DNA of 64,000 bases from Skermanella pratensis (GTDB taxonomy: Bacteria > Pseudomonadota > Alphaproteobacteria > Azospirillales > Azospirillaceae). The notes beneath the pieces are model-generated. The model was not told where the DNA came from. It made no database searches and worked only from the letters and a program-made list of their open reading frames with translations. The stretch spans positions 4,953,001 through 5,017,000 of the forward strand of contig NZ_CP030265.1 of NCBI RefSeq assembly GCF_008843145.1. The letters run 5' to 3'. Made by a program: the position numbers and the translations under genes. Of the stretch, positions 8,801 through 19,199 are shown in pieces (positions within the stretch are counted from its first letter, which is position 1; each line of letters opens with the position of its first letter).

Positions 8801-10618
8801 TCAGCCTCGCTCAGGCACGTTCCGCGACATAGGCCGCCAGCCGCCAAGATGCGAGATATCCTCCGCCCCGTGGGTGGCAAAGGCTTCGCACAGGAAGCCC
8901 TTGACCGGCCCGACGCCGTCGATCAGCACCGTGCCGATGCCGAGCGGCGTCCCGATCCCGGACACGAAGCGGGCGAAACCGGCGTCCGGCACCGCCCACA
9001 GTTCGGCCTCGATCGCATGCCCCTCGTCCGGCCCGACGCGCAGCAGGCCGGGCCGCGCCGGGGTCATCCCGGACAGGGCGAACAGGCGATAGAGGGGCTC
9101 GGTCCGGACCGCCGCGACCTTGCGGGCGCCCAGCGCCACCAGCTCGCCGTTCAGCGGCATGCCTTCCATGTGTCCGCCGACCACCGCCACCAGCGTTCCC
9201 TCCGACGGTGGAGCCTCGGCCGGCCGGTCCGGCAGGGGAGCGCCGGTGGCGCCCAGGGTCAGCCCGGTGGCGCGCTGCCAGCGGCTGCCCAGCGCCGCCA
9301 GCGCCCGGTCGCGTCCGGCAGGCGCGATCAGCGTGACGCCGAGCGGCAGGCCAAGGGGGCCGAAGCCGTTGGGAACCGCGACGGCGGAGAGGTCCAGCAG
9401 GTTCGTGAAGTTGGTGTAGGCGCCCAGGTTCGTGTTGAGCACCACCGGGTCGGCCTCAAGCTGGTCGACGGTGTAAATGGTTCCCGCCGTCGGCACCAGC
9501 AGCACGTCGATCTCCCGCCATGCTCGGCTCGCCGTCCTGCGCAGCTCCTCCAGCCGGTACATCGCCCGGAAGGCATCGACGGCACTGAAGGCGTCCGCGG
9601 ACTGGATGATGCGCCGGGTGACGGCATGCACGCTCTCCGGCCGGTCGCGCAGGAAGGTCTCGACCGCGGCCATCCGCTCGGCGACCCAGGGGCCGCTGTA
9701 GAGCAGGTCGGCGGTCTCCCGGAACGGGGTGAAATCGATGGCGACCGACTTCCCGCCCAACTCCGTCAGGCGTTCGACGGCGTCGGCGAAGAGCTGTGCC
9801 GCCGCATCGTCGCCGAAGAAACGCAGGTCCTCGGCACGCGGCACCCCGAAGCGGAAGCGCTCCGGCAGCGCCGCGTCCTCCACGGTGCGCGAATAGGGAT
9901 CGTCGGGATCGAACCCTCGGGCAACGTCGAACACGGCCGCCGCGTCGGCCGATGTCAGGGCGAAGATCGACACGCAGTCGAGCGAGCGGCAGGCCGGCAC
10001 GACGCCAGACGTGCTGAGGGCGCCGCGCGTCGGCTTCAATCCCACGATGTTGTTGAAGGCCGCCGGCACCCTGCCCGACCCCGCCGTGTCGGTTCCCAGC
10101 GCGAAGCCGACCAGCCCGGACGAGACCGCGACCGCCGAGCCGGAACTGGACCCGCCCGGGATGTAGCGGGGATCGAACGGGTTGCGCGGGATACCGTAGG
10201 GCGAGCGGACGCCGACCAGACCGGTGGCGAACTGGTCCAGGTTGGTCTTGCCGACCAGCACGGCTCCCGCCTCCAGCAGCCGTTTCAACACGGGCGCCGT
10301 CGCCTTCGGCTGGTAGGCGAAATCGGGGCAGGCCGCCGTGGTCGGCATTCCCGCCACGTCGATGTTGTCCTTCACCGCGAAAGGGATGCCGAAGAGCGGC
10401 AGCCTGGCGGCCTGATCGCGGGTCAGCGCGTCCAGTTCTCCGGCCCGGTGCCGCAGGTCCGCCGGGTCGCAGCGGGAGATCCAGACGTGATCGTCGCCGG
10501 CCGCCGCGATCCGCCCCAGGACGGCCTCCACGACGGCGGCGACCGACAGGGTGCCCTTGGCGTATCCATCGCCGAGGGTGGCCAGGTCCAAGCTTCCGAT
10601 CACGTCTCCCCCGCTCAT
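8801..10618 (-). CDS. atzF: Allophanate hydrolase (AtzF-type)
   Basis: Allophanate hydrolase carries out the last deamination in urea, biuret and s-triazine breakdown. The product is 605 residues. The amidase domain (about 1-440) has K83 in PFAVKDNIDVAG, the cis-serine in PGGSSSGSAVAV and the nucleophile S181 in GTDTAGSGRVP. The C-terminal domain, with ALSGMTPARPGLLRV and FVSGIGTPLGIGTV, is the one that distinguishes AtzF from ordinary amidases. The start at 10618 follows an AAGGGGA site. It is convergent with the DUF3126/gntR pair and divergent from the transporter operon. Confidence 0.92.
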   Translation of the reverse strand: MSGGDVIGSLDLATLGDGYAKGTLSVAAVVEAVLGRIAAAGDDHVWISRCDPADLRHRAGELDALTRDQAARLPLFGIPFAVKDNIDVAGMPTTAACPDFAYQPKATAPVLKRLLEAGAVLVGKTNLDQFATGLVGVRSPYGIPRNPFDPRYIPGGSSSGSAVAVSSGLVGFALGTDTAGSGRVPAAFNNIVGLKPTRGALSTSGVVPACRSLDCVSIFALTSADAAAVFDVARGFDPDDPYSRTVEDAALPERFRFGVPRAEDLRFFGDDAAAQLFADAVERLTELGGKSVAIDFTPFRETADLLYSGPWVAERMAAVETFLRDRPESVHAVTRRIIQSADAFSAVDAFRAMYRLEELRRTASRAWREIDVLLVPTAGTIYTVDQLEADPVVLNTNLGAYTNFTNLLDLSAVAVPNGFGPLGLPLGVTLIAPAGRDRALAALGSRWQRATGLTLGATGAPLPDRPAEAPPSEGTLVAVVGGHMEGMPLNGELVALGARKVAAVRTEPLYRLFALSGMTPARPGLLRVGPDEGHAIEAELWAVPDAGFARFVSGIGTPLGIGTVLIDGVGPVKGFLCEAFATHGAEDISHLGGWRPMSRNVPERG

Positions 10619-10891
10619 CGCCATCCCCTTCCATCCGTCGCGTATGCGATCATGCATACAGCGAGCCACAGTTTTCTCCTTTGAAATCATACGTCTAACC
10701 CACTGCTAAATTGAAGACCCAAGTTCATGCTTAAATTTTGAGCTACGAAGACCCTATGCGCCCAACGCTTATGCAGCCTTTCACTCGCATCCCCGCGGGA
10801 ACCCCGCCGCCATGCCGCATATGACCCCTGGTATAGAGCTTGCAGGGTACCGGCCATCAAACGAACGAAAATTCCTGGATGGAGGGTTCTG

Positions 10892-12022
10892 ATGACGGTG
10901 AATCAGGGCATTTCACGTCGCACGGCCTTGGGCGTCCTCGCGGGCGCCGCTGCGGGAACCGCGATCTCGGGCTTCTCGCCGCTCTCACGGGCCCTCGCCG
11001 CCAAGAAGCTGATGGTCGGCTTCATCTATGTCGGCCCGCGCGACGACTTCGGCTACAACCAGGCCCATGCCGAAGCCGCCGCGGCGCTCCGCTCCATGAG
11101 CGGCATCAAGGTCGTGGAGGAGGAGAAGGTCGCCGAGACCCTCGACGTCCAGAAGACCATGGAAAGCATGATCAACCTGGACGGCGCCGGACTGGTCTTC
11201 CCGACCTCGTTCGGCTATTTCGACCCGCACATGCTGAAGGTGGCGCAGAAATATCCCGACGTGGAGTTCCGCCACTGCGGCGGCATGTTCAAGGCCGGCG
11301 TCCATCCCGCCAATACCGGCAGCTATTTCGGCTATATCGACGAAGGCCAGTATCTCAACGGCGTCGCCGCCGGCCATGCGACCAAGTCGAAGAAGCTGGG
11401 CTTCGTCGCGGCCAAGCCGATCCCGCAGGTCCTGCGCAACATCAACGCCTTCACGCTCGGCGCCCGCTCGGTCGATCCGGCCATCACCACCCAGGTTATC
11501 TTCACCGGCGACTGGTCCATGCCGGTCAAGGAGGCGGAGGCGACCAACGGCCTGGTGAACGCCGGCGTGGATGTCGTCACCTGCCACGTGGACAGCCCCA
11601 AGGTCGTGGTCGAGACCGCCGAGCGGCGCGGCGCCTATACCTGCGGTTATCACGCCAACCAGGCGCCGCTGGCTCCCAAGGGATACCTGACCGGGGCGGA
11701 GTGGAACTGGATCACCGTCTACAAGGATTTCGTGACCAAGGCCCAGGCGGGCGAGAAGCCGGGGCAGTTCGTGCGCGGCGGCCTGAAGGAGGGCTTCATC
11801 AAGACCTCGGCCTACGGCCCGGCGGTCAGTTCCGAGTCCAAGGCGGCCGGCGAGGCGATCAAGGCGAAGATGATGGCCGGCGACTTCCCGATCTTCGCCG
11901 GGCCGATCCGCAGCAATACCGGCGCGGAGGTCATCCCGGCCGGCAAGACATACGGGCAGACCGACCTTTGGCTCGAAGGGATGGACTGGCTGGCCGAGGG
12001 CGTCGTCGGCTCGACCTCCTAA
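10892..12022 (+). CDS. BMP-family ABC transporter substrate-binding protein
   Basis: The product is 376 residues. The N-terminus has a twin-arginine export motif, SRRTALGVLAGAAAG, and a likely cleavage after ALA near residue 36. The mature part has the BMP/PnrA-like pattern, with GFIYVGPRDDFGYNQAH and a substrate-pocket segment around GSYFGYIDEGQYLNGVAAG. Known family members bind purine nucleosides, autoinducers or ureide-like ligands. The downstream permease, ATPase and hydrolase genes suggest a nitrogen-rich small molecule. It is the first gene of a six-gene operon. Confidence 0.9.
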   Translation: MTVNQGISRRTALGVLAGAAAGTAISGFSPLSRALAAKKLMVGFIYVGPRDDFGYNQAHAEAAAALRSMSGIKVVEEEKVAETLDVQKTMESMINLDGAGLVFPTSFGYFDPHMLKVAQKYPDVEFRHCGGMFKAGVHPANTGSYFGYIDEGQYLNGVAAGHATKSKKLGFVAAKPIPQVLRNINAFTLGARSVDPAITTQVIFTGDWSMPVKEAEATNGLVNAGVDVVTCHVDSPKVVVETAERRGAYTCGYHANQAPLAPKGYLTGAEWNWITVYKDFVTKAQAGEKPGQFVRGGLKEGFIKTSAYGPAVSSESKAAGEAIKAKMMAGDFPIFAGPIRSNTGAEVIPAGKTYGQTDLWLEGMDWLAEGVVGSTS

Positions 12023-12036
12023 GGAGGGCCGGGACG

Positions 12037-13140
12037 ATGGTCAACCAGACCGCCCGGCTGCCGGGCTCCGCGGCATCGCCGTTAGGCAGCCTTCCCCTGG
12101 ACGCGCTGCGCTCCGGCGCGGAGGCGGTGCTGATCCCGGTCGGCGCCCTGCTCGCCACGGCGGTCGTGTTCGGGATCTTCGTGGCGCTGGCCGGCGCCGA
12201 CCCGTTCGAGACCTTCGAGCTGATGTACCGGGGCGCCTTCGGCACCTGGTTCTCGTGGCAGAATACGCTCCAGCGCACGGCACCGCTGCTTCTGACGGCC
12301 CTGTGCGTGGCCCTGCCCGCGCGGCTGGGCCTGGTCATCATCGGCGGCGAGGGGGCGCTGGTGATCGGCGGGCTCTGCTCGGCCGCCGCCGGGATGGCGA
12401 TGGCTGGCGCACCGCCCTGGCTGCTGCTGGGCGTCATGGCGCTGGCCGGCATGGCGGCGGGCGGCGCCTGGATCGCCCTGGCCGGCGCGCTCCGCCAGTT
12501 CCGCGGCGTCAACGAGACGATCTCCAGCCTGCTGCTGGCCTATATCGCGATCGCCCTGATGAACCACATGGTCGAAGGACCCTTGCGCGATCCGGCCAGC
12601 CTCAACAAGCCTTCCACCCCGCCGCTGGGCGACGCCAACATGATCGGCGCGATCCCGGGGCTGGACGTCCACTGGGGGCTGGCGTTCGGCTTGGTCGCCT
12701 GCATCGCCGCCTATGTGCTGATGCAGAGGACCACCTTCGGCTTCGGCGCCCGGATGGTCGGCGGCAATGTCCGGGCCGCCCGCATGGCCGGGCTGTCGGT
12801 GGCGAAGCTGACCCTGGTCACCTGCTTCCTGGCCGGGGCCGCCGCCGGGCTGGCCGGCATGGTCGAGGTGGCGGCGGTGCATGGCAGCGCCAACGCCTCG
12901 CTGGTCGCGGGCTATGGCTATACCGGCATCCTGATCGCCTTCATCGCCCGGCAGAACCCGCTGGCGGTGATCCCGGTGGCCCTGATGTTCGGCGGCATCG
13001 CCGCCAGCGGCGGGCTGCTCCAGCGCCGGCTGGACCTGCCCGACGCCACCATCCTGGTGCTCCAGGGCATCGCCTTCGTCATGATCCTGGCCAGCGACAC
13101 GCTCTACGGCCGGTTCCGCATCTTCCAGCCGAGGGGGTGA
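12037..13140 (+). CDS. ABC transporter permease 1 (BMP-type system)
   Basis: A 367-residue inner-membrane protein of the branched-chain-type permease family (BPD_transp_2). About ten hydrophobic helices are visible, and the signature LRQFRGVNETISSLLLAYIA resembles the coupling segment of nucleoside permeases such as those paired with BmpA. An AAGGAGGG site 7 bp before the ATG at 12037 decides the start. It follows the binding-protein gene by 14 bp and precedes permease 2 by 4 bp. Confidence 0.9.
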   Translation: MVNQTARLPGSAASPLGSLPLDALRSGAEAVLIPVGALLATAVVFGIFVALAGADPFETFELMYRGAFGTWFSWQNTLQRTAPLLLTALCVALPARLGLVIIGGEGALVIGGLCSAAAGMAMAGAPPWLLLGVMALAGMAAGGAWIALAGALRQFRGVNETISSLLLAYIAIALMNHMVEGPLRDPASLNKPSTPPLGDANMIGAIPGLDVHWGLAFGLVACIAAYVLMQRTTFGFGARMVGGNVRAARMAGLSVAKLTLVTCFLAGAAAGLAGMVEVAAVHGSANASLVAGYGYTGILIAFIARQNPLAVIPVALMFGGIAASGGLLQRRLDLPDATILVLQGIAFVMILASDTLYGRFRIFQPRG

Positions 13141-13144
13141 CGCC

Positions 13145-14065
13145 ATGGAGGATCTCGGCTGGTGGGGCGTGGCCCTGGCGGTACTCGCAGGCGCGATCCG
13201 GGTCAGCACCCCCTTCCTGTTCGTCAGCCTGGGCGAGTTGCTGACGGAGAAGAGCGGGCGGATCAACCTGGGGCTGGAAGGTACGCTGGTGATGGGCGCC
13301 ATGAGCGCCTACGCGGTCTCGTACATGACCGGCTCGCCTTGGGCGGGCGTGCTGGTGGCCGGCCTGGCCGGCGCCCTGTTCGGCCTGCTGCACGCCGCCA
13401 TATGCAGCCTGCCGCGGGTCAACGACATCGCGGTCGGCATCGCGCTGATGCTGCTGGGCACCGGGCTGGCCTTCTTCCTGGGCAAGCCCTTCATCCAGCC
13501 GCAGGCGCCGATCCTGCCGGCGATCGACCTGGGCTGGTGGAGCGACCTGCCGCAGGTCCGCTCGGCCCTCCAGATCAACGTGCTGTTCATCCTGGGGCTG
13601 GTGCTGGCGCCCTTCCTGCTGTGGGTGCTGACCAACACCCGCTGGGGCCTGATCGTCAGGACGGTCGGCGACAGCGCCGACGCCGCGCGGGCCATGGGCT
13701 ATCCGGTCGATCTGGTCCGGGGGGCCGCGACCATGGCCGGCGGCTTCCTCGCCGGGATCGGCGGGTCGTTCCTGTCGCTCTACTATCCCGGAAGCTGGAA
13801 CGAGGGCCTGTCCAGCGGCCAGGGGCTGATGGCCGTGGCGCTGGTGATCTTCGCCCGCTGGCACCCGATCCGCTGCCTGGGGGCGGCCTTGCTGTTCGGC
13901 GGCGCCGGCGCGCTCGGCCCGGCGCTCCAGTCGGTCGGGGTGACGCAGGGCTACTACCTGTTCAACGCCGCACCCTACCTGCTGACCCTGGTCATCATGA
14001 TCGCGACCTGCTCGCCGACCCGCACCCTGGCCGGCGCCCCGGGCGAACTGAGTATCACCAAATGA
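13145..14065 (+). CDS. ABC transporter permease 2 (BMP-type system)
   Basis: A 306-residue membrane protein of the same BPD_transp_2 family, forming the second half of the channel. It has typical motifs: [20 protein letters not shown] near the start and [19 protein letters not shown] in the middle. Its stop overlaps the start of the cysteine hydrolase gene by 4 bp (ATGA). That coupling ties the transporter directly to the enzyme. Confidence 0.9.
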
Positions 14066-14734
14066 CGCACATCGACTCCGATCCCTACCCCTGGCCCTAC
14101 GACGGCGACCTGCGGCCGGCCAACACGGCGCTGATCGTGATCGACATGCAGACCGACTTCTGCGGCAAGGGCGGCTATGTGGACGCCATGGGCTACGACC
14201 TGTCGCTGACCCGCGCGCCGATCGAGCCGATCGGCCGGGTGCTGGCGGCGATGCGCCGGGGCGGCTTCACGGTCTTCCATACCCGCGAGGGGCACCGGCC
14301 CGACCTCGCCGACCTGCCGGCCAACAAGCGCTGGCGCTCGCAGCGGATCGGCGCCGGGATCGGCGATCCGGGGCCATGCGGGCGCATCCTGGTGCGCGGC
14401 GAGCCGGGCTGGGAGATCATCCCGGAACTCGCCCCGAACCGGGCGAGCCCGTCATCGACAAGCCGGGCAAGGGCAGCTTCTGCGCCACCGACCTGGACCT
14501 GATGCTGCGCCGGGGCGGCATCCGCAACATCGTGCTGACCGGCATCACGACCGACGTCTGCGTCCACACCACGATGCGCGAGGCCAACGACCGCGGCTAC
14601 GAATGCCTGCTGCTGGAGGACTGCTGCGGCGCCACCGACCGAGGCAACCACGAGGCTGCGATCCGCATGGTGAAGATGCAGGGCGGCGTGTTCGGCGCCG
14701 TCGCCCGCTCCGACGATCTGCTGGGGGTCCTGTC

Positions 14735-14738
<4 letters not shown>
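14062..14738 (+). CDS. Isochorismatase-family cysteine hydrolase 1, biuret/triuret hydrolase-like (one-base frameshift)
   Basis: An isochorismatase-fold hydrolase broken by a frameshift. The first reading frame runs from the ATG at 14062 with [10 protein letters not shown] (catalytic Asp) to [16 protein letters not shown]-like sequence at about 14435. The second frame then carries [10 protein letters not shown] (catalytic Lys) and [19 protein letters not shown] (catalytic Cys). Adding one base in the CCCC run at 14432-14435 restores a 225-residue protein that aligns without gaps at this point with the paralogue at 16270. Biuret hydrolase (BiuH) and triuret hydrolase (TrtA) belong to this family. 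It overlaps the genes on both sides by 4 bp. The exact substrate is an inference. Confidence 0.82.
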
Positions 14739-16267
<1,529 letters not shown>

Positions 16268-16269
16268 CC

Positions 16270-16947
16270 ATGACCGATGTTTTAACGCTGCCGACCGCCA
16301 AGCCCTACCCCTTCGCCTTCCCGCCCGCCCGCACCGCGCTGGTCATCATCGACATGCAGCGCGACTTCATCGAGCCCGGCGGCTTCGGCGAGGCCCTGGG
16401 CAACGACGTGACGCCGCTGGCGGCCCTGGTGCCCCATGTCCGCCGCCTGCTCGACGGCTGCCGGGCGGCCGGCCTGACCATCATCCACACCCGCGAGGCG
16501 CACGAGCCGGACCTGTCGGACTGCCCGCCGGCGAAGCGCCTGCGCGGCTCCTCCGACCTTCGGATCGGCGACGAAGGACCGATGGGGCGCATCCTGGTCA
16601 AGGGAGAGCCCGGCAACGCCATCGTGGACGACCTTACCCCGCTGCCGGACGAGATCGTGATCGACAAGCCCGGCAAGGGCGCCTTCTACGCCACGCCGTT
16701 GGGCGACATCCTGGCCGAGCGGGGCATCACCCACCTGCTGTTCGCCGGCGTCACGACGGAAGTCTGCGTCCAGACCACCATGCGCGAAGCCAACGACCGT
16801 GGTTTCGAATGCCTGCTGGTCGAGGACGCGACAGAAAGCTATTTCCCCGCCTTCAAGCAGGCGACGCTGGAGATGATCCGCGCGCAGGGGGCGATCGTGG
16901 GGTGGACCGCCGAAGTGGACGAGGTTATGGGGGCGTTGGCGCAGTGA
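16270..16947 (+). CDS. Isochorismatase-family cysteine hydrolase 2, triuret/biuret hydrolase-like
   Basis: The product is 225 residues and complete. The Asp-Lys-Cys triad of the family is present: D28 in [10 protein letters not shown], the lysine in [10 protein letters not shown] and the cysteine in [18 protein letters not shown]. It is a clear paralogue of the hydrolase at 14062, sharing long identical blocks. Such pairs occur where triuret hydrolase makes carboxybiuret/biuret and biuret hydrolase makes allophanate, which atzF would then finish. Which of the two does which step cannot be told from sequence by eye. It starts 2 bp after the ATPase gene and ends the operon. Confidence 0.87.
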   Translation: MTDVLTLPTAKPYPFAFPPARTALVIIDMQRDFIEPGGFGEALGNDVTPLAALVPHVRRLLDGCRAAGLTIIHTREAHEPDLSDCPPAKRLRGSSDLRIGDEGPMGRILVKGEPGNAIVDDLTPLPDEIVIDKPGKGAFYATPLGDILAERGITHLLFAGVTTEVCVQTTMREANDRGFECLLVEDATESYFPAFKQATLEMIRAQGAIVGWTAEVDEVMGALAQ

Positions 16948-16964
16948 AAGTTCAAAGGTGTTCG

Positions 16965-17082
16965 GCCACAGATGCACGCAGATAAACTCAGATAAATAGA
17001 GAAGATAGTTCTTGAGTGATGCGGAACATGGGTCGCATCGACGATTGGTTTTTATCTGGGTTCATTTGTGTTTATCTGTGGC
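16965..17082. repeat. Imperfect inverted repeat in the spacer after the transport operon
   Basis: Two 32-bp arms, 16965-16996 and 17051-17082, are inverted copies with 26 of 32 positions matching. Both are built around CAGATAAA units and begin with GCCACAGAT, with a spacer of about 54 bp. The arms are far AT-richer than the surroundings. The shape fits a small dispersed intergenic element or a long hairpin that ends the operon. There is no coding sequence in the 291-bp spacer. Confidence 0.6.
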
Positions 17083-17178
17083 AAAACCTTAATGCTTACC
17101 TTTTCTCCACATCCGGCACTGAACGCAGACGCGGTCAGTTCCCGGCAGATCCATAAGTGAATGCCCCACCTTGAATTA

Positions 17179-17229
17179 ATGCGAGCTTGAGCGCACCTTA
17201 ACGGCTGTAATGCTCATTCAAGCTTGCAT
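17179..17229. promoter_or_regulatory. Inverted repeat upstream of hipB (candidate autoregulatory operator)
   Basis: Twelve-base arms ATGCGAGCTTGA (17179-17190) and TCAAGCTTGCAT (17218-17229) are inverted copies with one mismatch and a 27-bp spacer. They end 9 bp before the hipB start. HipB-type antitoxins repress their own operon by binding paired palindromes, so this is the natural operator candidate. Confidence 0.45.
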
Positions 17230-17238
17230 CAAGGCCTT

Positions 17239-17556
17239 ATGGCGACGCCGCACACCCCGACCCTGGCCGCGAAGCGGGCCATCCGCAAGATCGGCACCGA
17301 TCTGCGGAAGGCACGCCTGCGCCGCCGCCTGACGATGGAAGTGATCGCGGCGCGGGCATTCGTGTCGCGCGGCACTCTGGCCCGCGTGGAGCAGGGCGAT
17401 CCCGCCGTGTCGTTCGGCATCTATGCGTCGGTGATGCAGGCCTTAGGATTGATCGGCGGGCTGGGCGACTTGGCGGCCGACGACCAGCTTGGCGAGGATC
17501 TGGAGAACGAGCGGCTGCCCAAGCGTGTCCGGCCGAGAAAGTCGCTCTTGGAATGA
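17239..17556 (+). CDS. HipB-like XRE-family antitoxin/regulator
   Basis: A 105-residue protein with an XRE-type helix-turn-helix at about 22-75 (IGTDLRKARLRRRLTMEVIAARAFVSRGTLARVEQGDPAVSFGIYASV, quoted here only in part as its key turn SRGTLARVEQGD). The basic C-terminal tail RVRPRKSLLE is typical of HipB. A TTG at 17224 is possible, but the ATG at 17239 is preferred. Its stop overlaps the first codon of a hipA remnant (ATGA), the normal hipBA arrangement. With hipA destroyed, it is an orphan antitoxin or regulator. Confidence 0.75.
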   Translation: MATPHTPTLAAKRAIRKIGTDLRKARLRRRLTMEVIAARAFVSRGTLARVEQGDPAVSFGIYASVMQALGLIGGLGDLAADDQLGEDLENERLPKRVRPRKSLLE

Positions 17557-17612
17557 GCGGGAGCGAGATCGAGGTTCATGCCGACCTGGGCGGGGCTACT
17601 CCGGTATTTTGA
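17553..17612 (+). pseudogene. hipA remnant, 5' end
   Basis: The ATG overlapping the hipB stop opens a frame reading MSGSEIEVHADLGG, the characteristic first strand of HipA kinase toxins. After 19 codons it hits a stop at 17610-17612, and the following sequence no longer resembles HipA. The matching C-terminal part is found 1.6 kb further on, on the same strand. The gene is therefore a toxin cut apart by insertion and decay. Confidence 0.65.
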
Positions 17613-17707
17613 CGCAAACGCCACCGCTCCTTAGCTAGGCAAGCGAACCGTCCCCAGCTAGACTCCCTGGCAATTTTCCATCCTGCCTGTCGGACATTTC
17701 CCTAGCC

Positions 17708-17936
17708 ATGGCCGAACCGCACGTCATCTCCGCGTTGGTCGCCAAGTGCTCCGAGCTTGCAGGCCTGACCAGCATGCCGAGAAGCAGTTAGCGCAACTCC
17801 GAGCCGACCTGGGACACGTGGACGGCGTTATCCGACTGGTACGGGAAGCAAGCGCCCGAGGCCATCCCGCCCAAGCGTGTCATGCACCGCAACGCATGGT
17901 TCGAGCCAGGGGAGTGCGCCCGATTTTGCTACGATA
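17708..17936 (+). pseudogene. Degenerate small gene with two frameshifts
   Basis: Three reading frames in succession give pieces of one plausible protein: MAEPHVISALVAKCSELAG from the ATG at 17708, then QHAEKQLAQLRADLGHVDGV in a second frame, then PPKRVMHRNAWFEPGE in a third. The order and spacing resemble a small hypothetical protein that I recall from alphaproteobacterial mobile regions, of unknown function. It is clearly non-functional here. It lies just downstream of the hipA 5' remnant and runs up to the 3' end of the fic gene. Confidence 0.5.
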
Positions 17937-17944
17937 GGTGGCAA

Positions 17945-18637
17945 TCAGGCCCTTTTCTCTCCGGTGGCATTCTCAATAACCGTGAGAAGCTGGCTTGCGA
18001 GCGTCTCTGCAATCAGCTTTTCCACGGCAGATACATCCACACGCTCCCCGTCTCGCCAAGCGGCATCTGCCGCTTCTAGGGTTCCATAATACGGCCTTTT
18101 GTTTGAGGCAATTTGATCGGGAATGGTCTTTGTGCCGGGAAGTCTGCTATTCAGCTTAACGCTCAGGACAAGGTAAGACACCACTCGGGACGTTCTACCA
18201 TTTCCGTCCGTAAATGGATGTATCCAGTTCAGGCGCCAGAGAACGTAGGCTGCCAAATGGATTGCCGTTTTGGTATCCCAATTTTCGTTGACGTAGTCGC
18301 ACAAATCCTCGACCTGCTGCGCCACCATAAAGGCGTCGGCCGGCTTGTGGTCGCTACCACTGATGGCGACCGGCCCTGGCCGCCAGTTACCGGCGTACAT
18401 ATCAAGACCGTCCAAAGCGATGCGCTGAAGATGCTGTATTGACGATGGGCGAAGGCGGAACTGACGCTCAGGATTGTCGAGCCAATGCAGAATCATCTGC
18501 ACTGCTTCATCATATTGTCGTACGCCGTTCTCCGCCTCTCTCTTGGCAACCTCCGCCGGGTCCGTGATCAGTGACGGAGTCGATGCATGTGATTTGCGAT
18601 CTACGTCAATTGCCGTCATCAAATTATCTTCATCCAT
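17945..18637 (-). CDS. fic: Fic-family AMPylase-like toxin
   Basis: The product is 230 residues. The complete active-site motif HPFTDGNGRTSR is present, including the catalytic histidine and the phosphate-binding GNGR, so the protein looks catalytically competent. Fic enzymes transfer AMP (or other groups) to target proteins. In class I systems a separate small antitoxin blocks ATP positioning. The start at 18637 overlaps the end of such a small ORF by 8 bp. An upstream ATG at 18778 reads through that antitoxin gene in another frame and is rejected. The locus is embedded between two hipA fragments and is less GC-rich than its neighbours, suggesting transfer. Confidence 0.85.
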   Translation of the reverse strand: MDEDNLMTAIDVDRKSHASTPSLITDPAEVAKREAENGVRQYDEAVQMILHWLDNPERQFRLRPSSIQHLQRIALDGLDMYAGNWRPGPVAISGSDHKPADAFMVAQQVEDLCDYVNENWDTKTAIHLAAYVLWRLNWIHPFTDGNGRTSRVVSYLVLSVKLNSRLPGTKTIPDQIASNKRPYYGTLEAADAAWRDGERVDVSAVEKLIAETLASQLLTVIENATGEKRA

Positions 18638-18803
18638 GTGCCGATACTGTTTCGCAGGCGCGCGCCACCATGTCTCGGGTGATGCTCTCGTTCTCAATGT
18701 GAGTATTCCCGTACACGAAGCTGCGCCGCTGCTCCTCCCACTGCTCGTCAGACATACGGACTTCCCGAGACATGGCAATAAGATGGTCCAGGTCGGTTTT
18801 CAT
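18630..18803 (-). CDS. Fic antitoxin-like small protein (57 aa)
   Basis: A 57-residue ORF, MKTDLDHLIAMSREVRMSDE at its start, directly upstream of fic and overlapping it by 8 bp. It contains SFVYGNTHIENESITRDMV. The core NTHIEN fits the (S/T)xxxE(G/N) inhibitory helix loosely: the Glu-Asn pair is present, but the residue four before Glu is Asn, with Thr next to it. In known class I pairs this glutamate blocks the ATP-binding arginine of the Fic motif. The small size, overlap and motif make it the likely antitoxin. Inhibition itself is inferred. Confidence 0.7.
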   Translation of the reverse strand: MKTDLDHLIAMSREVRMSDEQWEEQRRSFVYGNTHIENESITRDMVARACETVSAHG

Positions 18804-19199
18804 TGTTCCAATTCCAGTGCGTTAATGTCGTCCCCATTAACATGGGGCGTCGCTCTGGATGACAACATCGCTTGCGGCATCACGTCAACCCAAATGAAGT
18901 ACCCCAATCGTCTCGACGACGAAATTTGACATCGGGGTGAGCGGAAGCGGCTTTTGCCGATCCCGTGGCCGCCACATTGAATCGAGTGGGGATTGCCGGA
19001 AGCCCTAAAGCTTCTGCAGTAAACTGCTGAAGGGTTTCATCAGACCCACGGAACGGTTAGATGTTCTCCATAATATATGAAGCAACTGACAATAATCCCG
19101 TGCATTGATCAATGCCACCTTGTGGCGCTGAGAAGTCCACCGACATCCCCATGACCCCGGCGCGCTTGCCGACCATGGAGAACAGGGTACCTGCTCCAT
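18804..19199. other. Non-coding or decayed stretch between the Fic locus and the hipA 3' remnant
   Basis: About 400 bp without any frame I can assign to a family. It contains a short palindrome, CCCCATTAACATGGGG (near 18830-18845), in the likely promoter area of the antitoxin gene. A lower-GC segment lies at about 19050-19110. The region probably holds further eroded parts of hipA or of the inserted element. No insertion-sequence ends were recognised. Confidence 0.4.

Noticed and set aside
18113-18929. Plus-strand frames across the fic locus
   Set aside because: They are antisense to fic and its antitoxin. The fic active-site motif fixes the coding strand.
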